Origin: Piromyces finnis
Lineage: Eukaryota > Neocallimastigomycota > Neocallimastigomycetes > Neocallimastigales > Neocallimastigaceae
NCBI GenBank assembly: GCA_002104945.1
Contig: MCFH01000040.1
Location: 270,501-334,500 of the forward strand
DNA length: 64,000 bases
Direction of reading: 5' to 3'
Below, one piece after another: positions 1 through 8,860 of this stretch (position 1 is the stretch's first letter; every line of letters starts with the position of its first letter). A program made the position numbers and the translations under genes. Below the pieces are notes generated by a model, which was not told the origin of the DNA, searched no databases, and saw only the letters and a list, made by a program, of their open reading frames with translations.

Positions 1-145
1 AGATAACCTTGCTCTCTTCATCTTGATATCTTTCGGGATAAAGGAGAAAAACAAGTTCTATTTTGGCTAAGAAACCTTTGAGATATTTTCTGTCTCCTGC
101 GAAACCGTCTTTTAGTGAGGCGTTATCAAATATTTGTCCTTCCAT
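1..145 (-). CDS. Retrotransposon gag, N-terminus (partial)
   Basis: An ATG at 145 opens a frame that stays open to the window edge (48 residues). It contains the hallmark of fungal Ty3/gypsy Gag N-termini: a short leader, then FAGDRKYLKGFLAKIELVF, followed by a YPERY-type segment. The same layout (F.G....L..FL...ELVF) opens the chromovirus Gag at 23428, so this is a related but different element running leftwards. Its protease, RT and integrase would lie outside the window. The homology of the pattern is clear; the element's family and integrity cannot be judged. Confidence 0.7.
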   Translation of the reverse strand, partial: MEGQIFDNASLKDGFAGDRKYLKGFLAKIELVFLLYPERYQDEESKVI

Positions 146-1518
146 TAAAATTAAAAAAATATAATTGTTTGAAAATAAAAATTATGTAAATAAGATAAAG
201 TTATGTTTGAAGAAATTAAGAAAGAAAAAAAAAATTAAATCTTTATTATTATTTATTGATTAAAATATTTTAAATATAGACAAAGAGTCAAATTAAATAG
301 TATTGGACCATCAAATATTTAATTTTATTAGTATTCAATACTAGGTCCCTTGTAGCTCTTTGTTGATAACGTAGATATTATCAATTGTTAATATTGGAAA
401 TGAAAATTTTCAATAAAAGGAATTAACGGTATTAGTTTCTTTATTGTCACTTAATTAAGCGGAAAGAAAAAAATAGGTTTAATTCCCCGATTATTAATAA
501 TATCTAAACAACAAAGTATTACGTATAGGTGTCCAACTATCCACGCTAAGGGAGGTATTGAATCCTAACTTCTTTGTTATTTTAATATTTTTTCAAAAAT
601 AATAAATAAAATTTAATTTTATTTATTAAAAGTAGAAAACGTTTTATTAGAAAATGAATTTTTTCTTTATTATTAAATTAAGCGTCCTGGCGCTCCCCTT
701 ATAATAACTGTGGGTTTTACTTTTGTTTTCAGTACCCTTATTGTTAAAATAAGCTTCACTGACTTACTTAATTTTTTAATAAATTAAAAATTCTTCCTTT
801 TTTAAACACTAAGGTGTTATTATATATTTTAGGAGTTTTTATTGTAAAGAACTAATGTTCAATAAATAAAAACACAAATATATAAAAAGGAAAATAATAA
901 AAGCAAATAAAAATTTTATTATTGAACACTTAACAAAATTATAACAGGTTAGTGTTTAATAATTTTATTTTTATTATAAAATTTCTTTGTTAATAAAAAC
1001 TCGAATTCCAAATAATTTTTTGAGAAATTTCACTCGTATTTATATAAATGTTTTTAAAAGTAAATTTATAAAAATTTTACAACTTAATTTTTTTAAGCCA
1101 ATCAGAAATTATCTTCTTTGGTAAAATTTCGTTATAAAATATTTTAATAATTAAAAAAAAGATATTAATGAGGTTTCGAACTCGAGTAGTTCAAACCAAG
1201 GTCTTAGTTACTAACCACTAAGACAGGTTACTAATTTCTATGATTCGTTACATTAAAAGTATTTTAAAAACGTCTAAAAATGATAAATTTGTTAATTAAA
1301 TTATAGTATTTACTTGATGACTTGATACCACTTTTGTTTATTTAATAATAAGATTAAAAAAAATAGTGGTATAGTTAATATAATTATTGAATGATGTTTT
1401 TCCATTATTATTAATGAATGTTAATTTTTTTACAAATATTTTATTACTAAGAATTTTGTTATATTTATTTGCTTAATAATAACCTTTAAAAAAAAATAAG
1501 TTCCACTTGGTTTAAAGC
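146..1518. other. AT-rich leader/LTR-like tract, unassigned
   Basis: No gene is visible. The stretch lies upstream of the gag fragment at 1-145 and probably holds that element's leader and 5' LTR, read on the minus strand, but I found no repeat partner to fix the LTR ends. At about 1165-1245 the minus strand has a B-box-like motif (AGTTCGAAACC) and an A-box-like D-arm followed by a run of T. The T-stem does not pair properly, so a working tRNA is not supported. A palindrome, TAGTATTCAATACTA, lies near 329. Confidence 0.35.
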
Positions 1519-1523
1519 TTGTA

Positions 1524-2129
1524 TGTAATGTTGAACACTGAAAGAATAGATTAGGATATCTATTCTATTACAATAACACAAGATTTTGAAAAAATAAAAT
1601 AAAAAATTGTTTTATAAAATATCTTTTATTATAATAGAATTTTAATAATAACAATTACATCGATAAAATGATGAAAAATATCTTCTATTTATATTTTTCC
1701 TAAATACATTTATATTATATTATAACTATTTATTTCTTATATATTATTATTTAAAATCTACACTAAAATCTTAATTATTAATAAATATTTAAACTATAAC
1801 TATTTTTAGTAAAATACAATTGGCAATTCAAATTAAGTACTATTTAATTTGAATATGTGCCCATGTATTATTGATATATTAATCATTTATTATTTATCTA
1901 TTTCTATAAAAAAACAATACTAAAACTAGGGATTTAAATTGAGAATATTAATTTGCTTGTTAAACATTAAAAATAAATTAATAATTTATTTTGTTTTAAA
2001 CTTTAATTATTAATAAATAAATTATGTCTCATTTTCTTTTTCTGAATATAATTTGTGTAACTTAAACAATAATACTTGTGGCTTAAGTTACATTAAAGAT
2101 ATCAAACAGAGGCGTTTGATATCTTTACA
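1524..2129 (-). repeat. Chromovirus 3' LTR (left copy)
   Basis: This is a 606-bp LTR on the minus strand with TG...CA termini, matching the LTRs at 7127-7730, 22286-22890 and 28012-28616. On the minus strand it starts TGTAAAGATATCAAAC and ends with a U5 variant (GTGTTCAACATTACA) that differs from the other full copies (GTGTCAGCATTACA or GTGTCGCCATTACA). The same variant ends the LTR fragment at 8739-8860. A purine-rich tract (AGAGAGAGAGAT on the minus strand) immediately precedes it and serves as the polypurine tract. Confidence 0.9.
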
Positions 2130-2165
2130 ATCTCTCTCTCTAAGTCGAGCTCCTGCGAGATTAAT

Positions 2166-5100
2166 TTATAAGGAATCTTTTCTCGAAGGAATTTCAATTA
2201 CAAATGGTTGGTATCTGTGCTTGATTAGATTACCAACTTTATTCTTTCTAATTTTCATGGAGGAGTCGTTCGACTTATATTTTGACTTTTTAGAGTTTCT
2301 TTCAAACTCTTGTATTAATTGTTTATCTGGAATCTGATCTTCAGAAATCCAAGTGGATTTGTCAAATCCTTTCCATGATAACTTATAAAATGTTTCACCA
2401 TTAACAGATTTCATCTCTTCAATTTTCTCTGGAATTTTTTCAATTAAATCTGTGTTAAGGTGAATGTTCCTCTTCCTACGATTAGACCTGTCGTTAAACT
2501 TGTTTTCAAAGTATGGTTCTAACAATGAAACATGAAAGACTGGATGACATCTCATTGTCTTTGGAAGTTTCAATTTGAAAGCGAGAGAACTAACTTTTCC
2601 AATTATCTCAAATGGGCCAAGCATTTGAGGTGCTAATTTTCTCTTTAGGTTAGTTCCAGGAGAATCTTTCAATAACCATACCTTCTTTCCCACTTCGAAC
2701 TCCGGGGGAATCATTCTCTTCATATCGGCATATTTCTTATATGTTTCTTTTGCTTTTTCTAAGTTTTCTTTTAATAATTTAAAGTTTTCATTCATATCAA
2801 TTACTCTTTGTTCAGCTCTACTAGGTCTATCATTAGCTGGAATTTCTAAGCTGAACTTTGGATGAAAACCATAATTAGCAAAGAATGGAGATTGATTTAT
2901 AGATTGTTGTAAAGTATTATTATATGCAAATTCAGCAAATGGGATAAGATCAACCCAGTTATTCTGCTTTTTATTGATAAAACAACGGAAATATTGTTCT
3001 AATATGCCGTTCACCCTCTCCGTTTGACCATCTGTCTGCGGATGGTTGGCAGTTGATAATGAATGATTGATATTAAGAAGGTCACAAAGTCTTGACCAAA
3101 AGTCAGAAGTAAATTGCGAGCCTCTATCAGAAATGATGGAATCAGGAAGACCATGCAAACGGAAGACATTGGCAATAAAAGCATCAGCAGCAATTGAAGC
3201 AGTAGGAAGACAACGTAAAGGAATGGCGTGAGCAAATTTAGTAAATCTATCGACAACAACCATGAGAGTTGTCATATCTCTGGACTTAGGAAGATCAACA
3301 ATAAAATCAATAGAAATATCAGACCAGGGCCTACTGGGAGTGTCCAAAGGGGATAACAATCCATAAGGCTTATGTCTGGGGACTTTGGATTTGCAACAAG
3401 TCACGCAAGATTTGATAAAAGATTTAACGTCTGAATGAAACCTTGGCCACCAAAAGTTTCTGGAAATCAGTTCAGTGGTTTTCTTAATACCGAAATGACC
3501 AGCAGCAACAGAATCATGATGAAGTTCCAAAACTCTTGTCCTAAGAGATTTAGGAACATAAATAAGATTATTATATAACAAAAATCCTTCGTTATCAATA
3601 ATAACTTTATCAATATTTTTAATAGGTGCATTACATGCAGAACCATTCATTTTAAATTGGACAATAGAATTATACAAATCGTCATTTTTAAGTTCTAATA
3701 AAATAGAATCGATTAACGGTTTGTTATCGCTATGATGAAACGAAATAGTAAGACAAGAAACATCAGAATTAATATTATTCTCTACATGGTCACTTCTACG
3801 AGACAGGATATCAGGCTTACCGGATTTCTTTCCAGCTCTATAAATGAGTTTAAAATCAAATCTGGATAAGAACAAATTCCATCTAATTTGTCTCTGAGAT
3901 AACATTTCAGGTTTTCTAGGAAATGTTAAATTCTTGTGATCAGTATAAATTATGAACGGATGGCGTGCACCTTCTAAATAATGACGCCATTCTTCAAGAG
4001 CAACTACAATAGCTAAAAGTTCCTTGTCATATATAGGATAGTTTCTTTGACAACTCGTCAAACTTTTAGAAAGAAATGCAATAGGATGTAATTTGCCATC
4101 AAATTCTTGAGAGAGAATAGCACCGACAGCATAATTACTAGCATCAGTTTCAACAATAAATTGTTTATTACTATCCGCATGTTTCAAAATAGGAGCTGAC
4201 GTGAACAGAGATTTTAATAAAATAAAAGCGTCCTGATCTTCTTTCACCCAGTTAAAAGCAACATTCTTTCTAGTGAGTTTGTGAAGAGGGTTTGCAATTT
4301 TAGCAAAGTCTTTAATAAAAATTCTGTAATAGTTGCATAAACCAATAAAAGACTGAACCTCTTTAACATTCTTGGGAACCGGCCAATCGAGAATTGCTTT
4401 AACTTTATTTTCGTCCATTTGCAATCCATCCTTTGAAATGACATAACCAAGAAAAGTGGTTTTCTCAACATCAAACTCACATTTTTCTAATTTAACATAA
4501 AGATTATTTTCAAGTAGTTTCTTAAGTACCTTTTTAACATGCTCATGATGCTCTTCGATATTATTAGAATAAATAAGGATATCATCAATATACGAGATAA
4601 CAAAATCGTCTAAATAGTCACTAAGGACATCGTTAATGAAGTGTTGAAAAGTTGCAGGTGCATTCTTTAATCCAAAAGGCATAACCAGATATTCAAAATG
4701 TCCATATCTAGTACGAAAAGCCGTTTTGTATTCATCACCTTCTTTAATACGAACAAGATTATAAGCGGATTTAAGGTCTAATTTAGTAAAAATCTTAGCA
4801 TTTTTCACCCTATCCAAAAGGTCACTAATTAAAGGTAAAGGATATGAATTACGAATGGTAATATCATTCAACTTTCTATAATCGATACAAAGTCTTAGGG
4901 AGCCATCCTTCTTTTTAACAAATAAAATTGGGGCACCAGCAGGAGACGATGATTTCCTAATAAAACCTTTATTTAAATTATCATCAATATATTTTTTAAG
5001 TTCCTCTCTTTCAACTTCAGTTAATGGATACAAAGGTCCATAAAATAAAGTCGAATCATCTTTAAGTTTGATTTCACAATCATAAGGTCTATGAGGAGGT

Positions 5101-6713
5101 AACACTTCACAATTTTTTTCATTAAACACTTCACTAAATTCTAAATATTGGGTTGGTACGGCGACCAATTTATCTTTATTAATATCTTTTTCATTATCAT
5201 TATTACTACATGATTCGTTATCATTATTACATGTTTCATTAATTTTTGTTACAATACATTTAACTTTTTTATTAAAACTAATATATTCATCATCGCTATC
5301 ATCTTCATCATTGATGGTTCTAACAAGGCGGCCTTTAACATATTCTTTTTCTTCATTGTTTGGGACAGAGGGATCTACTTTCGGCTTTTTGGTCAAGCTT
5401 CGGTCGAGAACATCATGATCTAACTGATCATTCTTTGACTTCTTTCTTGGTTTTCTCTTTCTTTTGCCTTTATTACAATGTCTGGCACAATAACCAGAAC
5501 TAAAAGCGATTTTCTTAGAGTCGTAGAAAGCATTTGGATTATGCTTCTTTATCCACGGCAAACCAAGAATAACATCAACACCGGGGACTTGTAATCCATA
5601 AAGTTGAATTACTTCGAAGTGATTTTTGCAACGGAGCATGCACTTCTCAGTCCTTTCCCAAACACTAACAACTCCATCACTAACACCTGAAACACGGAAT
5701 GGTTCCACTTTTTCCAAATTAATACCAAGTTCTTCAGCAAGACTTGGATTAATGAAATTTAATTCAGAACCGGAATCAATTAAAACCTTAATTTTAACTT
5801 CCGAAACTTCATTGGTACTCAAGTAAAAGTCCACAAGGTTTAAATCACTTTTCACTCCCTTGACTCCAACTTTGTAAATTTTTGGATTAACAATTTTTGG
5901 AGTCCTTTCTTTAACAATTCTTAACACTTTTCTGGGCTTTACTCTATTAGGACAATTAAACTTTAAATGTCCCGGTTGTTTACAAAGAAAACATAACCCT
6001 TTTTTCTTTTCTTCTTCAAAGTTATCTATGTTTTCATTGTAATTTTTACTTGATCCTTGAATATTCACATACCTTTTTCGTTTATTCTCTCTACTAATTT
6101 TAAATACATCCACATCCATAGGATCATTAGCCCTTCTACCATTAAAATAAAATTCACTTAAAGAATTCCTTTTCATCATATCTTCAACTAAAATAGTTGA
6201 AGAAATCAATTGTTCAATTGAAGTTGGGTTTGATTCAATGAAAGCCAACTTCTCCCTAAGTGGTGGTAATAAACCTTTCAGAAACATGTAGATTTTTGCG
6301 CTATCATTAAAGCTTGAATTTTGGCTAATACGTTGAAACTCGGTAATGTAATCTAATACCTGACCAAGTTTCCTTTGGCGAAGATTATCTAATTTTCCGT
6401 TAGCTACAACGGTATCGTATCTATAACTGCCAAAATTAGCCTTCAACCTATCTACAAATTCATCATAATGGTTTAAAACCCCACTATTATTCTTCATCAA
6501 CACTGAAGCCCATTCCAAAGGTTTACCAGAGAAGTATGATATAACGAAGTCGACCTTGACTCGATCTGTATTATACAGTGTCGGTCGAGTACGAAATACC
6601 AACTCCACTCTAGTTAAAAATCCATCTAATTCACGTTGTTTACCAGAGAATATCGGTGGAGCATTAATAATGTTCCCCGAGTTCCCGGAAACACCCACAT
6701 TCCTATCACCCAT
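2166..6713 (-). CDS. Ty3/gypsy chromovirus Gag-Pol polyprotein (left copy)
   Basis: One uninterrupted 1515-residue frame. Order: Gag capsid-like domain, CCHC zinc knuckle (CFLCKQPGHLKFNC, about 241-254), aspartic protease (LIDSGS, about 313), reverse transcriptase with YIDD (about 708), RNase H with ETDAS (about 855), integrase with an HHCC finger and DDE core (from about 1065), and a chromodomain-like tail (FYKLSWKGF, about 1442). I chose ATG 6713 because the 14 upstream in-frame residues begin at a TTG. It aligns without indels to the copy at 23428-27975. By eye I count about 27 amino-acid differences, nearly all before residue about 630 or after about 1200. No disabling lesion is seen, so it could be active. 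Confidence 0.93.
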   Translation of the reverse strand: MGDRNVGVSGNSGNIINAPPIFSGKQRELDGFLTRVELVFRTRPTLYNTDRVKVDFVISYFSGKPLEWASVLMKNNSGVLNHYDEFVDRLKANFGSYRYDTVVANGKLDNLRQRKLGQVLDYITEFQRISQNSSFNDSAKIYMFLKGLLPPLREKLAFIESNPTSIEQLISSTILVEDMMKRNSLSEFYFNGRRANDPMDVDVFKISRENKRKRYVNIQGSSKNYNENIDNFEEEKKKGLCFLCKQPGHLKFNCPNRVKPRKVLRIVKERTPKIVNPKIYKVGVKGVKSDLNLVDFYLSTNEVSEVKIKVLIDSGSELNFINPSLAEELGINLEKVEPFRVSGVSDGVVSVWERTEKCMLRCKNHFEVIQLYGLQVPGVDVILGLPWIKKHNPNAFYDSKKIAFSSGYCARHCNKGKRKRKPRKKSKNDQLDHDVLDRSLTKKPKVDPSVPNNEEKEYVKGRLVRTINDEDDSDDEYISFNKKVKCIVTKINETCNNDNESCSNNDNEKDINKDKLVAVPTQYLEFSEVFNEKNCEVLPPHRPYDCEIKLKDDSTLFYGPLYPLTEVEREELKKYIDDNLNKGFIRKSSSPAGAPILFVKKKDGSLRLCIDYRKLNDITIRNSYPLPLISDLLDRVKNAKIFTKLDLKSAYNLVRIKEGDEYKTAFRTRYGHFEYLVMPFGLKNAPATFQHFINDVLSDYLDDFVISYIDDILIYSNNIEEHHEHVKKVLKKLLENNLYVKLEKCEFDVEKTTFLGYVISKDGLQMDENKVKAILDWPVPKNVKEVQSFIGLCNYYRIFIKDFAKIANPLHKLTRKNVAFNWVKEDQDAFILLKSLFTSAPILKHADSNKQFIVETDASNYAVGAILSQEFDGKLHPIAFLSKSLTSCQRNYPIYDKELLAIVVALEEWRHYLEGARHPFIIYTDHKNLTFPRKPEMLSQRQIRWNLFLSRFDFKLIYRAGKKSGKPDILSRRSDHVENNINSDVSCLTISFHHSDNKPLIDSILLELKNDDLYNSIVQFKMNGSACNAPIKNIDKVIIDNEGFLLYNNLIYVPKSLRTRVLELHHDSVAAGHFGIKKTTELISRNFWWPRFHSDVKSFIKSCVTCCKSKVPRHKPYGLLSPLDTPSRPWSDISIDFIVDLPKSRDMTTLMVVVDRFTKFAHAIPLRCLPTASIAADAFIANVFRLHGLPDSIISDRGSQFTSDFWSRLCDLLNINHSLSTANHPQTDGQTERVNGILEQYFRCFINKKQNNWVDLIPFAEFAYNNTLQQSINQSPFFANYGFHPKFSLEIPANDRPSRAEQRVIDMNENFKLLKENLEKAKETYKKYADMKRMIPPEFEVGKKVWLLKDSPGTNLKRKLAPQMLGPFEIIGKVSSLAFKLKLPKTMRCHPVFHVSLLEPYFENKFNDRSNRRKRNIHLNTDLIEKIPEKIEEMKSVNGETFYKLSWKGFDKSTWISEDQIPDKQLIQEFERNSKKSKYKSNDSSMKIRKNKVGNLIKHRYQPFVIEIPSRKDSL

Positions 6714-7126
6714 TTCCAAATTCAAATTTTCAAATTCACTAATTAAACCCTCCAACTTACTAAAATAAATAAAATGTTTTCTTACTACTATTTCAAGTAA
6801 GTAATTTTTTTTTTTTTTTTTTTTTAATTATTTATAAAAGATAATTTTAGTATATCAAACAATACAAAAGTTATTCAGACGCGTTCTGCAAAAGCAGTGT
6901 CGAACAAGTTTTGTACTACTAATCAATCCTTAATGGTTATTCTTGGTCCTTTCTTCCCACTCGGCGGCGGTAGATTCAATTTCAACCCAGTAGTTATTCC
7001 TTCTTTTTTCTTCTTTTACTCGGCGGTAGACTCAATTTCAACCCAGTAGTTATTCCTTCTTTTTTCTTCTTTTACTCGGCGGTAGATACCCTAACGTATT
7101 CTTGGTTTTCGTTAGGTAATTGTTAT
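6714..7126 (-). other. Chromovirus leader with tandem repeat and primer site (left copy)
   Basis: This is the untranslated leader between 5' LTR and gag, read on the minus strand. Next to the LTR (7116-7126) is the 11-nt ATAACAATTAC primer site, complementary to an internal LTR site (7248-7258, same strand sense as printed). A unit of about 56 bp containing ACTCGGCGGTAGA and CCCAGTAGTTATTCC occurs in at least two copies at about 6955-7090. The leader of the right-hand element has a different tandem repeat, although the two coding regions are nearly identical. A T run lies at about 6806-6824. Confidence 0.7.
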
Positions 7127-7730
7127 TGTAATGGCGACACAGAAAGAATAGATTAGGATATCTATTCTATTACAATAACACAAAATTTGAAAAATAAAAT
7201 AAAAAATTGTTTTATAAAATATCTTTTATTATAATAGAATTTTAATAATAACAATTACATCGATAAAATGATGAAAAATATCTTCTATTTATATTTTTCC
7301 TAAATACATTTATATTATATTATAACTATTTATTTCTTATATATTATTATTTAAAATCTACACTAAAATCTTAATTATTAATAAATATTTAAACTATAAC
7401 TATTTTTAGTAAAATACAATTGGCAATTCAAATTAAGTACTATTTAATTTGAATATGTGCCCATGTATTATTGATATATTAATCATTTATTATTTATCTA
7501 TTTCTATAAAAAAAACAATACTAAAACTAGGGATTTAAATTGAGAATATTAATTTACTTGTTAAACATTAAAAATAAATTAATAATTTATTTTGTTTTAA
7601 ACTTTAATTATTAATAAATAAATTATGTCTCATTTTCTTTTTCTGAATATAATTTGTGTAACTTAAACAATAATACTTGTGGCTTAAGTTACATTAAAGA
7701 TATCAAACAGAGGCGTTTGATGTCTTTACA
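7127..7730 (-). repeat. Chromovirus 5' LTR (left copy)
   Basis: A 604-bp LTR on the minus strand, bounded by TG...CA. It abuts copia sequence at 7731 with GTAAA (TTTAC on the minus strand), the same junction as at 22281-22286. Its U5 end reads GTGTCGCCATTACA, different from its partner LTR at 1524-2129. Confidence 0.9.
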
Positions 7731-8697
7731 GTAAATGATTTCATTTTTGAAGCATTAATATTTTTTGTTAGAACGTCTGCTAACATTTCATTAGTATTTT
7801 TATATTCCATTTTTATTTTGTTCTTACTTATATTGTCCTTATTAAAATAATATTTGATTGATATGCGTTTTAATTTGGTATTAATTTCCCCATTTTCTAT
7901 ACTAATTTTTGAGGTCATATTATCCGTGAAAATAGTGATGGGATATTTTTTATTGAATAATTCAATTAGAATATTTCTTATCCATAGTACCTTTTTAGCA
8001 CATTCTGAGGTACTAATATATTCAGCTTCAGTAGTCGAAGTTGCAACAATTGTTTGTTTTTTAGAATACCAGCATAGGAGAATTTCCCATAAGTATTATA
8101 TGTCCTGAAGTTGATTTACGATCTTCATTATCTCCAGCAAAATCAGAGTCTGAATACGCGTGAATTTTACCCTTTCCATTATACATTAATTTAAAATGTT
8201 TGGTAGTATTTAAATATTTTAATATATTTATAACCTTTTTCCAGTCACTAACATTTGGTTTTTCACTATGTCTAGCTGCCTTATGTACAGAAAATGATAT
8301 ATCAGGACGTGTGCATTTGGCGAGATATATTAATGAACCTAATACGCTTTTATAAATTGTTGTATCAAATAAAGTTTTGTTTTCGCTTATATAATTATCA
8401 CCCGTGCATGGAGTATAAGTTTTACTTATATTGTTAATATTAAAATTCTTTAATAGATTTTCTATAAAATTTCTTTGATGGATAAAATATGAATTATTCT
8501 CTCTTTCTATTGTAATTCCTAAAATGTATTTAGCTGGTTCACAATTAGAAATTTTAAATCTTGATGTAATTCTATTTATTATAAATTTTATATAATTATC
8601 GAATCCTGTGATTATCATATCATCAACATATATTCCTATGATACACATGATATTTTTATTATTTGATTTTGTAAATATGCATTGTTCAGAATTTAAT
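7731..8697 (-). pseudogene. Copia RT C-terminus/RNase H fragment
   Basis: This 967-bp piece is the reverse complement of 21319-22285. It encodes the end of the copia reverse transcriptase, including YVDDMI, and RNase H (YSDSDFAGD, then TEAEYIS). It carries the same frame break as the right-hand copy, between PMLVF and the SKKQ segment (near 8060), so both copies descend from one already-broken copia. It has no start, Gag or integrase and is a dead fragment carried along with the chromovirus. Confidence 0.9.
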
Positions 8698-8699
8698 AA

Positions 8700-8860
8700 T
8701 GTAAAGATATCAAACAGAGGCGTTTGATATCTTTACATTATTAAAATTCTATTATAATAAAAGATATTTTATAAAACAATTTTTTATTTTATTTTTCAAA
8801 TTTTGTGTTATTGTAATAGAATAGATATCCTAATCTATTCTTTCAGTGTTCAACATTACA
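8700..8860 (+). repeat. Palindromic junction plus LTR 3' fragment
   Basis: Positions 8700-8737 are the first 38 bp of the chromovirus LTR read on the minus strand: two 16-bp arms (TGTAAAGATATCAAAC and its complement) around a 6-bp loop. They are joined to about 122 bp of the LTR 3' end in plus orientation (8739-8860). The bases flanking the palindrome are also near-complementary (GAATTTAATAA and TTATTAAAATTC), extending the arms to about 27 bp. The 8739-8860 piece is an inverted match of 1524-1645, including the rare U5 variant. Together they give 1524-8860 terminal inverted repeats of about 120 bp. The flanks TTGTA and CACTT do not form a TSD. Confidence 0.8.

Larger units (their letters stand above)
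1524..8697 (-). mobile_element. Inverted copy of copia-3'/chromovirus composite
   Basis: Read on the minus strand this block is a copia fragment (8697-7731), chromovirus 5' LTR (7730-7127), leader, polyprotein ORF (6713-2166) and 3' LTR (2129-1524). It corresponds to 21319-28616 in opposite orientation. The copia/LTR junction keeps the sequence TTTAC that is the target duplication of the right-hand insertion. The outer end of the left 3' LTR (1524) is flanked by TTGTA and not by a matching duplication, so the block was not placed here by a simple integrase event. The inner end joins an LTR fragment through a palindrome at 8700-8737. Confidence 0.85.

Noticed and set aside
1165-1245. tRNA gene on the minus strand
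   Set aside because: A- and B-box-like motifs and a T run are present, but the T-stem and acceptor stem do not pair, so only a tRNA-like or SINE fragment is possible.
8803-8860. First codons of the RT ORF as a genuine N-terminus
   Set aside because: They are translated from the chromovirus LTR end, so the ORF is a chance fusion to a 5'-truncated element.
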